64,000 nucleotides of DNA, taken from the NCBI GenBank assembly GCA_029168955.1, contig JAPDOI010000116.1, positions 1,109,501 to 1,173,500 of the forward strand, read 5' to 3'. Origin of the DNA: Aplectana chamaeleonis. Lineage: Eukaryota; Nematoda; Chromadorea; Rhabditida; Cosmocercidae. Each line of letters starts with the position of its first letter. Positions within the stretch are counted from its first letter, which is position 1. Below are positions 44,346 through 54,697 of the stretch, piece by piece. Below the pieces are notes generated by a model. It was not told where the DNA came from, searched no databases, and saw nothing but the letters and a program-made list of their open reading frames with translations. The position numbers and the translations under genes are program-made.

Positions 44346-45370
44346 TTTTTTTCGCCGCATCAAAGTTGACGCTCGGCGACCACTACACGGTCGCTGCAAC
44401 GCTGCTGACCTCTACAGGGGAAGAGACAGCGGGAGAGGGAGAGTTGGATATGAGAGAGCAGCGCACGCGCGTATACGCACGCGCGTATACCCACGCGTTG
44501 GAAACAAGTGAATTTCGCTCTGAAACGGTATACTTTACATCGCGCCGACGAATGCGCAGTGCGGCCTTCGCGTCGCCATGCAGGGACTAGCGATGCGTTG
44601 CTTCATAATGACCTCATTGGCAAACGCGGAAACGATACGGATAGCAATGCGCGTAGCAGCTACCTAGTTTTCGTTGTGCGCAGCACATCGCGCTTGTGCT
44701 TTATAGTCGCGCGGGCGCATTACGCTTGCTCTTGCTCATCGGTAGCTGTGATAGCCGTTCAGATGGTACCAGAGATGGATCGCGGCGAATGGGAGTGTGA
44801 GTCGCCGCGCGAGAAGTTTGCAGGAAAGTGGGCGTAGCGCACTCAGCGTCGCGTCGTGGTGAGCGCGCGCGGGGTCCGCCTAAGACCTAATTTAAGCTTC
44901 CATCTTTGATCGCCGCAATGGCATGTTTTGAAGACCGGATGACGTGCTACGCGATTCCGATCGATGCTCATGAATATCATACCGTCGCCTCGAGCTGCGA
45001 TCCAAGTCTGAGAGAGGCTTAAGTTGGTGCGCAGCGGACTCGTGGTAGTTATGGCCTGGCGCTATCGATATTGTGACTCTGAGCTAAAATCACGCCGGCT
45101 GCGAGGTGCAGGTCGTCGAACCCCCCTCCCTAAACCTTACCTTATCATTGCACAGCCATCATCGTAGACGTTCGAATCCGTCTTAACCTCATTCTCGCAC
45201 GATGACCCCTATCTCCCGGAACTTGAGCAAATCGTTGCCATTTCTCCATCTCAATGATGGGCATTTCTGAGATAAGTGCGGGTCTGGAACCAGTAATCCC
45301 GCACAGCCGCATCTGCTGCTCGGATTATAAGAAAACCTGACCGCGAATTTATAGCACACCGCCACCGGGA
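44346..45370. other. GC-rich intergenic stretch, no gene recognised
   Basis: Several short frames with high Arg/Ala content arise from CGCG-rich sequence. Imperfect CGCACGCGCGTATAC repeats lie near 44465-44495. Nothing protein-like or splice-bounded stands out. Confidence 0.35.
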
Positions 45371-46110
45371 CGCGCGTTTGTCCAACCGGTTTGTGCTGAC
45401 GGTTAGTCCGCAAGCCTCCCGTGGTCAACTTGTGAATTCTCGCAATGTTCGGAGGCTTCCGCGTTACGTCCGTGAGCTTCCGCCGTTGGTCCGGAAGCTC
45501 CAACGGTCAGTTGAAAAGCTTCCGCTGCCAGTCCGGAGAGGCCCGCGTTTGGTCCGACAGGCCCCTGTTAGTCTCGGTGGCCCCGCGGTTGGTCCGTGAG
45601 GTCCCGCGATCGATGCGGATTAAACCACGGTTGGTCCGCAAGCACCCTGGAACTGATAGCGGAAAGTCCCGCTTTCAGCACGCCAACACCTGCGGTTGAT
45701 CTCGGTTTAACCACAATGAGGCCTCTGACCGCGGACAAATTGCGTGCCGACCGCGAGATGGGCGACGTCAGGAGCGCAGTTTGCACGCGGTCGGTACGCA
45801 AACCAGCGTGGTGGATAGGTACTGCAACGCGTCAGTACGCATTGTCACGCGGTTAGTAAGTGTTGCTACGCGATTAGTACCCAACTAACCGCGTGGCAAT
45901 ACGTACGAAATGCGGTTGTTGCCCGCGATCGGTGCGAAAATGCAATTTCGGCTCGCGATTGGTTCGCCTCATCGGCTGAGACACTATTTCTGCAGTGATT
46001 CCGTATTGAGACGCTGTCATTTTGAAGCTCCTCATGGCCAGTCCGCAATCCGCCGCGGTCAGTCCTGAAGCATACGCGGTTAGTCTGCAAGCAGCAGCTC
46101 TAGCGGCCAA
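45370..46110. repeat. Degenerate tandem repeat, unit about 25-30 bp (CGGTTGGTCCGCAAG type)
   Basis: Words GGTTGGTCCG, GTCCGCAAGC, CGCGGTCAGTCC and CGCGGTTAGT(A/C) recur throughout in diverged form. The open frames in this stretch are consequences of the repeat. Confidence 0.6.
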
Positions 46111-46184
46111 AGCGCAAGTAGAAAAGGATAGTTTGAAAACGGCAAAGACCACTCAGACAGTAGGTGCGGGTGGATCGCTACCCA

Positions 46185-47385
46185 TCAGGTATTTTTTTCG
46201 AAGTTTCAAAAAATTTTCTCGGATTTAGCTCAAAAGTTGTATGTAGGAGTAATCTAGGGTGGTGAACACGAATCTGGAGTCCATTTGTCGAAATTCAGAG
46301 GTTTACTGTAGGTTACGGTAGGTAACATGTCATTTAGGGGTGAGAACCCACTCGCAGCTAAACGTCACGGCGGCTGCGGGGTGTAACTCGTCCATGTGTG
46401 CAGGGTGTTCATTGATTTCAGGAAAAAGTATTGAAACCTCCGGGAGGGTGAAGTTTGCATGTGCGTGTGGGAGCCTTAACTACTTTAGAAGAAAAGGAAA
46501 TGCCAATTTTGGTTGCATATCCGTGCTGTAGAATGGACGCGGAGGACGAGTTGTTCGTCACCTCTTAAAAACGCAACTCAACCGATTTCCTCGAGAAAGG
46601 ACTCAGGTCATGTCCCTGTTTTCAGGAATGTGAGGCTAAATCTAGAACACATTTGCGCATTTGGACGGATTCAGGTGCACACAAATGAGGAAAAATATGA
46701 ATTACACCCCCTGCAGCCACCGTGATGATTAGCTTCGAGTTGAAAACCCACCTTAGTATTTTGAAAATCGACAAACGGACGTTAAATTCGTATTCTCCAC
46801 CCCGAATAACCCCCGTATACAAATTTTGAGTAAAATCTGAGATTTTGACCAAACCACCGTATACCCACCGTAATCTGCAAAAAATCGATAAACGGACTCC
46901 AGATTCGTGTTTAGCACTCCAAATAACCCTCAGCGAATGATTTTGAGAAAACCGGAAATCTCGAAAGTGGCGTTTTTCCCTCGAAATTTTCGCCGGTTGG
47001 GAAGCTTCAAACGATTTTAAGTCAAGTCTGGAACATTTTTCTAAAACGCTTCCAGAGCCCTCAATTGGTAGAAATAAATGCCCAACCGAAAATCGGTACA
47101 AGTCCAAAACGCTGTCGGTCTGGACAAAGTACGGAAAATGTGCGTTCACCCAAAATTTGCTCAGGGTGGTAGTTTTGGGTGCTGAACACATTTATGAGGT
47201 CCGTTTCCGGATTTTCCGAAGAATAACGCGCTTTTTGGAAGGTACAAAAAGCACGAAAAATGAGCTTTTCAGGCTTGTAACTTCTTGGAACCTGCGGCTC
47301 GCGGCGGGATTCTGCGCAGTGTCACTATTGAGCCACATGAGATACTAACGACACTAATCGTCTTGGCAGATCAGACCTACGCTTT
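46185..47385. repeat. Family H repeat inserted in the GCGGATCG MITE
   Basis: Repeated motifs are GAACACGAATCTGGAGTCCA, GTTTACTGTAGGTTACGGTA, GATAAACGGACTCCAGATTC and GTGTTTAGCACTCCAAATAA, in both orientations and several times. The longest frame (46622-47191, minus) has no recognisable protein features. Related segments are listed at 14590 and 31297. Confidence 0.5.
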
Positions 47386-47399
47386 GTATACTTCCCTCG

Positions 47400-47510
47400 T
47401 AAGTGATCCTTCAAAGGTGACTTGAAGTCACCTGTCAGGATCGGCCTGCAATGCCGACAGAGCATTCACTGCGATGGAGCGCCTTTTATACCCTTCCGTT
47501 TACTTACTCT
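47400..47510 (-). ncRNA. Structured-RNA-like module with TATA box (copy c, partial)
   Basis: On the minus strand, GGTATAAAAGG, then GGCATTGCAGGCCGATCC and a perfect hairpin GGTGACTTCAAGTCACC with GATCC/GGATC closing it. The U-rich site and terminal hairpin are lost where the family H insertion begins. Confidence 0.35.
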
Positions 47511-48051
47511 GCGCTTGATACTGATGCCAGAAATGAACTCGTCAATGATTGACAAGTTTCAGCTTGTAAAATTTGGGCGGGCGGATCGCTGGCTACCAAA
47601 ACCCTTGCGGGCGGATCGCTGGCCGGTTGCGGGCGGATCGCCGCTTTAGAGTTTGCCGGCGATCCGCTCGCTAGCGTGATCAAGTTTCCCGGGAGCCGCT
47701 ACCCGCCCGCTAAAACGCAGCGATCCGCCCGCAGGGGCTTTGATAGCCAGCGATCCGCCGGCCGAGGCCACGATGAGCAGCGATCCGCCCGTAACTTGCC
47801 GGCGTACCGCCCGGAGAGGCCTTAATTGCCAGCGGTCAGTCCGCACCTGTTGTCTTAGCAGCCTGTAATCCCAACTCCGCATTGAGATGTCGCCGTCTGC
47901 CTCGCGGGGCCGCTGAGTGTGCGATGCGTGCGGTTCGAGCGTGTTTTTAGGCGCGGTTCGATCACTGTTAGAGTATGAGCGCGGTCGGAAGGTGGCTCAA
48001 TCGCTGCCGCAGACTTGACCTTACCCTGAAGCGGAGTATAAAAATCATTAC

Positions 48052-51000
48052 CACGCGATCTTCTCCAGCGCCAGGTCCATCTTTAGCGGCTTCAGCATCT
48101 CGTTGGCTCTTCGCCTTCTTTTCGCTTTTGGAACCCTTTTTGCTCTTCTTATTGATTGCGCTTCCTTTTTTCTTTTTCTTCTTCTTCTTCCCACTTAGCG
48201 CGCTTTTCTCACTTATCGCCGTCCTCATACTTCGCTTACTCATCTTACTGTTTTTCTGACGCGCTGATTTGATGTCGCTGGTTTTCTTTCTTCTACCACT
48301 TTCAAGCTCTTTCTTCGACTGCAACTTCCGCTCACGTCGCTTCCGTTGGACAATCATCACGATAATTGTGATGATTACTGCGAGTAGGACGACTGCAACA
48401 CCACTAATGACGATGACAGTTGCCGTGTAGTCAGTCTCGTTCCCTGGATTAACTATCGTGGCTCTAAATTGAAACATGGATTGGGAAGGTATCCATCAGG
48501 AGTATGCGTAAATGAAATTTCAAGTTTCTTAAATGGCCGCGAAATAGCCGGGAAATAGCCCACCAGGCTCCGCAGCGGCTCCTGTTGGGCTATTTCCCGG
48601 CTATTTCTCGGCTTTTCATGGAACGGACAAGAAGTAGCTGAGAAATGGCCGAGATATAACCGAGAAATACTCAGAAGTAAACAAAATTGACCAAGACGCA
48701 ACCGTCGCCGGCTCGCCGAGCCACCATCTGGGTCCGCCAGCGCTTAGGCGGGGCCTCCAGAGGCTGAGCGAGGTCCAAGTACCGCAAACTTGGGTAATTG
48801 AACCGACGGAGGTGCTGACATCTGAATCATGCCTCTAGAATGCTCCGTATATCTACCGGGAGAGCATTATAACATTATTTCCCGGCTGTTTCTCGGCAAT
48901 TTCGCGGCGAGCATTTTTTGGCGGCTATTTAGCGGCTATTACGCGGCAAGCAGGCATTTCGCGGCTGTTTCTCGGGCAAAACTCTCAGAGTATGGTGAAG
49001 CGAAAATCTGAATACTTTCTGTCGATAAGTGGTCGAGAGTTGTTTCAGAAGTTTGTTGTCTTCTAATTGTAAGCTGCAGAGTTGAACAAGATTTATAGGA
49101 GGAAAAACGGTTTGCAGGATTGAGTCTCTAGCGCAGTTTCAATGTACTGTGCTTTTCTGGGCCAAATTCCGGTCCGCAATTGCGTCTCCACACGCTTTGC
49201 GGCCGCACGCGCTCGAGTCGATCGAATTTCCAGCGCCAAAGCCGTTTCGATACGGCTTTTATATACAATCTTCTCCAATATTGTTTAGTTTCCAGTTTCT
49301 AAAACCCACCTAGAGTGAACAGATCGGCGGCTGTAGCGCTGGAAACTCTTCCGACTCGAAAGCGCGCGGCCGCGACGCGTGTCGAGACGCAATTGCGGAC
49401 CGGAGTTTGGCCGAGAGAAGCATAGTATGTATTGTAGTCCACAAGCACGCCCATGCCGATCATTTTTTCCGCAGGGCTACCGTAATTCTGCGCGTATATT
49501 AAGTAGCGTCGGCTGCATGGCTCTGGACTTTGTCACATATCCTAAGACAGTCTCTATTTTTTGGCGTGTGACTTCCTTTCAAGTTAAATTTCGGTAAGGA
49601 GACGTTTTATCACCCCAGAAGTGTCGAAAATTGGTTTTTTTTGTTGGATTCATAAATAAGCAGGCGGGTTGATTCTTGTTGTGCAGCTGTAAGCGGACAC
49701 CTAACTGTCGAAATGTGTCGACGGTGCTTTACCTAAAATACTTTTAATTTGCCGTTCAAAAAAAAAGAATGTCTCTACTAAGATTTGAAGATTGTATGAA
49801 TGAAATCATTTTTATCTGAAAGACCACCACTTCTGGTATGAGCCAAATGATTAGAAAACTCCACAAAAAACTATGAGACCATGAAAAACTAAGAGAGAAA
49901 CACCACGTTGAAATAAAAGCTAGGAAGGATCACGTTATGTCTACGGAGCGTCTAAATCACAGAATTGCTACTAATATTTGGATGGTTAATTGTAACGTAA
50001 AGCTGGTCAGAAATTAGGAGGATCGCCGTCAGATATGTGACAAAGTCCGAAGCCATGCAGCCGGCGCTATTTAATTTACGCGCAGGATTACGGTAGCCTT
50101 GCGGAAAAAATGACCGGCATGGGCGTGCTTGTTTGTAGACCACCAAAAGTTGCACATGTACCTATCAGTGGAGCGCCGGTATACAATCCCGGATTCGTTT
50201 GGCTTTCAACGTTTAAACCCATCCCTATCGGTTCGGTAGGTGATAAGGTTTTAGGCTCTATTCTAGACAGGGGGGATCACCGAAGATTTATCAACAGAAA
50301 TGGTTAAAAACTTTGATAAATGAGGCATGATACTGCGATCAATCGATATTGTTATGGAAATACTTCAATTTGAAGCGTTACCAATTGGTGGTTCAATAAA
50401 TTTCTGTCCGGAACCCTAAGTGCCCTCCCCCCGTCACACACCAGTAGCAGTCAAAATCTGCGGGCCTGCCCCCGGTCTACAGTACCTCTGTTCTTTGCGA
50501 GACCGACATGGATCATGAATCAATGGTGGGATTATCGTAGACGGGGGGCCACTCAAGATTCAAGCCACAAATGAAATAAAATACCGTTCTATATCGCTAT
50601 CAATCGAATTATTTCTGAAGAGTTTCATCAACAACAATGAGTCATAGCAGCATCAAGCATATTTTATCAGGTTTTCTGATACTTTCTTTGAGAAAATATT
50701 GGGTCCCCCCCCCCCCCCGTCTAGGATAGTCCCTCAATGGTCGCCTTCGCTTGACATCAAGACATGGTCGCATGTGAGCCACCAATCCATGTTGGTCTGG
50801 CCAAGAGCTGGGGTACTGTAGATCGGGGGCAGCCCCGCAGATTTTGACCGTTTCGGATGTTAAATATTATTTTTCTCGCGGCTCAATTCATTGATTACTG
50901 CAGAAAAAAATTCACTCACTTTGAGGGACCCTTTACTGATTCGATTTCACTCCCATTCTCTGGAAAGTATATCGTGATCAGTATTTCAAGAGCATACACA

Positions 51001-51263
51001 GTTCATGAAAAAAATCTTTCTAGAGTTGTTCACGAAAAAAAAAACTGAACTTTTGACGCTTAATACAATCATGGGAAGGCTGCTGGTTATCGATTTGCCA
51101 CCACAGTGGCAGTTTGATAACCGTCTAGAACTTAAAAGTAGCTGAGTCTAACCTGAAACTATTGCGGCACCAGTTGATTCTATGGTAGTATTATGTGTAA
51201 TAGATGGGATAGAAGTAGACTGTGCACTCGTGGAAGTACTAGTGAACGTCATAGTATCTGCAG
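48052..51263 (-). CDS. Partial gene: Ser/Thr-rich single-pass membrane protein (two exons)
   Basis: Exon 51263-51153 (acceptor TTAACCAG, donor GTTAGA, phase 1 both sides) encodes a Thr/Ser-rich segment, MTFTSTSTSAQSTSIPSITH, typical of an O-glycosylated stalk. Exon 48461-48052 accepts phase 1 and continues ATIVNPGNETDYTA (an N-glycosylation site), then a transmembrane helix VIVISGVAVVLLAVIITIIV followed by a strongly basic tail (QRKRRERK, SGKKKKKKKKGS) and donor GTAATG. A type I membrane protein is inferred. The 2.7 kb intron holds repeats. I do not recognise the family; first and last exons are not found, and the splice AG before 48461 is weak. Confidence 0.55.
48533..48990. mobile_element. 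GAAATAGCCG-type repeat with an SL1-like core (family I)
   Basis: The flanks are made of GGCCGAGAAATAGCCGGGAA-type units on the left and their complements (CCCGGCTGTTTCTCGG, GGCGGCTATTTAGCGGC) on the right. The centre has, on the minus strand, an SL1-like leader at 48804-48783. The architecture is like family D, but the flanking repeat is unrelated. Confidence 0.5.
48783..48804 (-). ncRNA. SL1-like leader in a second repeat family
   Basis: Twenty-two bases match SL1 except C at position 5 and C for A at position 21, followed by the donor-like GTACTTGGACC. The first ten bases after the leader (GTACTTG.AC) match family D. Downstream sequence then differs; a CAATTTTGTTT stretch about 110 nt on could be an Sm-like site but the spacing is longer. 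Confidence 0.45.
49145..49427. mobile_element. 280 bp TIR MITE (family C, copy 8)
   Basis: Start TACTGTGCTTTTCTGGGCC and end GAGAGAAGCATAGTA. It lies in the intron of the membrane-protein gene. Confidence 0.85.
49433..50140. mobile_element. TIR element of 0.7 kb
   Basis: The left arm (GTAGTCCACAAGCACGCCCA, TTTTTTCCGCAGGGCTACCG) is the inverted counterpart of the right arm (CGGTAGCCTTGCGGAAAAAA, GGGCGTGCTTGTTTGTAGAC). Arms are about 110 bp. The interior is AT-rich and non-coding. It begins just after the family C MITE. Confidence 0.7.
50448..50849. mobile_element. TIR element of 0.4 kb
   Basis: The left arm AGTCAAAATCTGCGGGCCTG and GGTCTACAGTACCTC faces GAGCTGGGGTACTGTAGATC and CCCGCAGATTTTGAC on the right; arms about 70 bp. 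The interior has a second inverted pair around CGTAGACGGGGGGCC and CCCCCGTCTAGGATAGTCC. Confidence 0.65.
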
Positions 51264-51670
51264 CTGGTTAAGAAGTAACGCTTAAGTTGTGCCGTCTAAA
51301 GCAGAAGGTTCCAAGCTGCACTGACCGTTGTCATCTGCCATGCATCTGGAGTCTCCTTATCAAGACCTCGACAAGGAACTAGCGAGTACACCGACCAACT
51401 TTCGTTATGTGAAGTGTCTAACTGAACATCGCCATCAAACCTGTGCCTATTTGTATGTTTACGCTATCAAATTGAAGATCATTTCTCATTTTGATTGTCT
51501 AGTGGCGGCTATTACGTCCAGCGCACATCTACTGAGGTGCTGCCCACGTTCCCTGGTCAAATTTTCAGAAGCCTCATCTTCTTCTGCACACTCACCTTGG
51601 TGCACCCTCGCCCGTACTATCCGTAGTACTCACTGCCCTCCTCTTACGGCCCGCTCTAGCGGAGAGGTAA

Positions 51671-51946
51671 CTACGAAAAATCTTTCTTCGACCTTCCGAA
51701 CCCTCCTGCTCCTCCTGCGCCTGCCGCCGCGCTAGAGCTACTCAGGTACTCAGTGTGGTTTCCAGCGAACTTTGCCAGCTGTCCCGCGATCTCAGTTCTC
51801 AGGCCGCTAGCTTGTGGTGCTTCGGCCAGGTGCTTCATGCCGATTCCAGCTTTTTTCCTGTCGTCAGATGATGTGCTCTGTGATGCCACCTCAGAAGCTT
51901 GCCATCGCCACTTAGGTTTGTCTGAGTTATTCATCAGCCTGAGCAA
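51671..51946 (-). CDS. Open frame of unknown status
   Basis: A 91-codon minus-strand frame contains KWRWQASEVASQSTSSDDRK and a Ser/Ala/Gly tail. It lies upstream, in the transcriptional sense, of the membrane-protein exons and could be a 5' exon of that gene, but I find no convincing splice sites that join them. A chance frame is quite possible. Confidence 0.2.
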   Translation of the reverse strand: MLRLMNNSDKPKWRWQASEVASQSTSSDDRKKAGIGMKHLAEAPQASGLRTEIAGQLAKFAGNHTEYLSSSSAAAGAGGAGGFGRSKKDFS

Positions 51947-52665
51947 CGACGATGAGCTGCAGCTGGCTTTAGTGATGTTGCACTACCCATCATTATCCAA
52001 GCCATACTTTTTTCTTACTTTTTTTAATTATCCCCTAGCTGGCGTCTGGTGAAGTGGGTCGACCTCTCAACCAATACATTACTGTAGCTGCCAGTGGAGT
52101 TTGGACTGCCTGAATATACGCTTCCATTCTTGACGGTCTCTGCAAACGCTTTTGGCATCGATCCCACTGCACCGGATGGATTTCAGATCGTCGGTGATTT
52201 CCCTGAGCCAAGTTATCGGGTCAGGGGCTCTCTACTCTGACATTCGGACAGCGCGGCGCTGGGGCGCAAACAGCGCGAGGCGGCGCCCCCATCCCAGCCT
52301 GGTGCTGTTCGCGCCCCAGCGCGAGGCTAAAATTCTTCAACGGCGCCGCGCTGGGCCATTTTTGCGGAATAGCGCGGGGCCAGCCACCTCCATCACGTCG
52401 ATTGTATCCCCTTCGATTCATTATTTTCATCACTATCGCGACAACACATTAACAATATATTATCACTGTTATGACACAATCATTATCAATATTTTATCGT
52501 CATCTTCAGTCGTTATACAACAAAAATAACATTTTTCATGCAATAACAATAATTAAAAAAGAAGTATATAGTTTTTTCCCATATATAGTTCTTCATTCAC
52601 TAGGAATCACTACCTAAATTGAATACACGTACCTGATTACACGTAAGCACTTTGGAATACTTCTA
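51947..52665. other. No gene recognised
   Basis: Contains an inverted GC-rich pair, GCGCGGCGCTGGGGCG at 52250 against CGCCCCAGCGCGAGG near 52313, with CCAGCGCGGCG relatives near 56520 and 56890, probably fragments of one more foldback family. Confidence 0.35.
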
Positions 52666-53424
52666 CTCAGAAAAATGAAAACAAGTTACTTGTAACATAA
52701 AAGGCCGAAAACAAGTTACTTGTAACATATCTGAGCCGATGTAAGTTACTTGCGACTTATCTCAGGTCATTTAAGTTACATGTAACATATCGGCGGGATA
52801 CTGCGTGGGGTGCGCCACAATATGTTACATGTAAGTTAAATGACTTGAGATAAGTCGCAAGTAACTTACATCAGCTTGGATATATTACAAGTAACTTAAA
52901 TGACTTGAGATAAGTCGCAAGTAACTCACATAAGTTTAGATATGTTACAAGTAACTTGTTTTCGATTTCTGAGAAGACACTGCGTGAAGTGCGCCTCCGA
53001 TATGTTACATGTAACTTGAATGGCACAATATAAAACTTAAATCGGCGTATAAGATGTTTACCAGGGAGATGTACGACGCACTCGCGGGGTCAGGCTTAAG
53101 ACTGGCGTTCCTGTTGGTTCAATTACCCAAGTTTGAGGTACTTGACCCCCCCACCAGCAGGGAAGGTCGTGCACAGCATTTTGTTGCGTAGTGTGTGGTC
53201 TGGGACGCACTCTCTGCGTCGCGTGTCTTCTGCGTCACGTGATGGCCACACATAGTGAAAATTCGAATGTAAGTTACATGTAACATTAGTGTAACTTACA
53301 TGTAATATAAATGTAAGTTACATGTAATATAAATGTATGTTACATGTAATATAAATGTAAGTTACTTGAGACATTCAAGTAAGTTACATTTATATTACAA
53401 GTAACTTGTTTTGATTTTTCTGAG
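52666..53424 (+). mobile_element. Palindromic-hexamer repeat carrying an SL1-like module (family D, copy 4, intact)
   Basis: It starts CTCAGAAAAATGAAAACAAG and ends CTTGTTTTGATTTTTCTGAG, flanked by TA on both sides. At 759 bp it is the best complete copy. The flanks are arrays of GTTACTTGTAAC, AAGTTACATGTAACAT and TAAGTCGCAAGTAACTTA. The centre, 53116-53220, is the SL1-like module on the plus strand. No protein is encoded. Confidence 0.85.
53116..53220 (+). ncRNA. SL1-RNA-like module (best copy)
   Basis: Bases 53116-53137 match the 22 nt nematode SL1 except C for T at position 5, and are followed directly by a GT donor (GTACTTGACC). Then come CAGCATTTTGTTGCG at the expected Sm-site position and a 3' hairpin GACGCACTCTCTGCGTC ending at 53220. 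The total is 105 nt, close to known SL RNAs. Compared with the copy at 2217-2321 the hairpin keeps its pairing although bases differ (GACGCA versus GACGCG). Whether it is transcribed is unknown. Confidence 0.65.
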
Positions 53425-53861
53425 TAGTTTAATACCAATCTATTCATACCTATTGAGGAATAGAAAATAGACAAAAAAAAGGAACAAAGGATAAAAATTT
53501 AGTGTTCAGGAATCTAAATCGAACATGTAAAAAGATAGAAACTGGGAAATAGACGTTCCTAAATATTTCATAATGCTTTCAATTGATAACACACATTTTC
53601 ATATCTATTCAGGAATGAAAAAAGACAAACAAAAGCTTTGAAACGTAGGAATTTAGAGTTCAGAAATCCAAAATGAACATGCAAAAAGGTAGAAACCAGG
53701 GAATTTTTCCATCTAAAGAAAAACAACTTCTAGTAATTCTAGTGTGACACATTTTCTACCAATTCAAGTTCAAAGAGTTACTACGAAAAATCATTTTTAT
53801 TGAAATACGGTCACGTTGCTCCGATTCGGTCCTCGTTCCACAGGATACGTCATGCCTTCAA
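53425..53861. other. 3' flank of the minus-strand gene, no other feature
   Basis: AT-rich with two similar segments (GAATAGAAAATAGACAAAAA near 53460 and GAATGAAAAAAGACAAACAA near 53610), a diverged direct duplication of about 130-150 bp. No gene. Confidence 0.45.
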
Positions 53862-54261
53862 TCAAGCGACTTGATCCGGATCGCTACAGATTTGATCTCC
53901 ATCATCGTGCTCCACATTCCGTGACTGCGCGCAATGCTGAAAAAAAAGCGTTTTAAGCATTTGTATCACTGAATCCAGTTTTATGCAAAAATGAACCAAA
54001 TTGCGGCGCAAATATGTTCACAAACTTACAATTCTCGGAATCCACTTCTGAGAGCCGCCTTCCTCGACAAATTTAGCACCTCGAACGTCACGTCTGAAAA
54101 TGGAATAATTGGAAACAAGGCGTATCATCTAGCGTGTTTCAACTTACAGTGCTTTTTGCAAAGCTTTAAACGTTTCTTTGCGCCATGCGATTCGCTGATG
54201 AACCATGCTGTCGAAATTGACCGTGCTCTCTTGATCGCTGCTCCCAAGCGACTGGTAGAAT
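53862..54261 (-). CDS. 3' end of an unrecognised gene (last three exons)
   Basis: Minus-strand exons 54261-54148, 54093-54030 and 53936-53862 have clean TTTAG/TTTTCAG acceptors and GTAAG donors, and compatible phases (2, 2, 0). The 84 C-terminal residues begin FYQSLGSSDQESTVNFDSMV, continue HQRIAWRKETFKALQKALRD and KFVEEGGSQKWIPRI, and end DQICSDPDQVA before TGA. Introns are about 54 and 93 bp. I do not recognise the family. Upstream exons are not found; the hAT-like element at 54698 lies where they would be expected. Confidence 0.7.
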
Positions 54262-54697
54262 CTAAAATACAATTTCCGTTTCAAGTGTCGATTTGATCTA
54301 CAAATCGATAATTTCGACTAATTCGATAGCCAGTAAGTAATCAACTTTTGGGCCAGTCCCCCTGTTCCATTCCACCCAAAAAACACGACCTACGACAAGT
54401 CCAAGCGATTTGATCTACAAATCGATAAATTCGACTAAATTTGTAATCAGTAAGTATTATGCCCAACTTCTTAATCACTTTCCTGCCCCATTTTATCCGA
54501 AAAAAAAACAACCTGCGTGCTGTAGCGATTTGACATACAGATAGATAATATCGACACGATAACAGGAAGTCACAAACTCAATGAAGATATGCTACCACAC
54601 AATGATGACAAAAAATGGTTTGGCCCAAATGAGAATTTCAGGTTTGCATCCGCGCTCTAATCGAAATCAGAACGGAGCGCGAGGCTGGGATATGAAT

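Larger units (their letters stand above)
46152..47858. mobile_element. GCGGATCG-type MITE (family F, copy 3), split by a family H insertion
   Basis: It starts CTCAGACAGTAGGTGCGGG at 46152 and ends CCGCACCTGTTGTCTTAG. Between about 46185 and 47385 lies unrelated family H sequence. The right part resumes with the structured module (copy c, 47400-47510, minus strand) and GGGCGGATCGCTGGC arrays. Confidence 0.65.
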
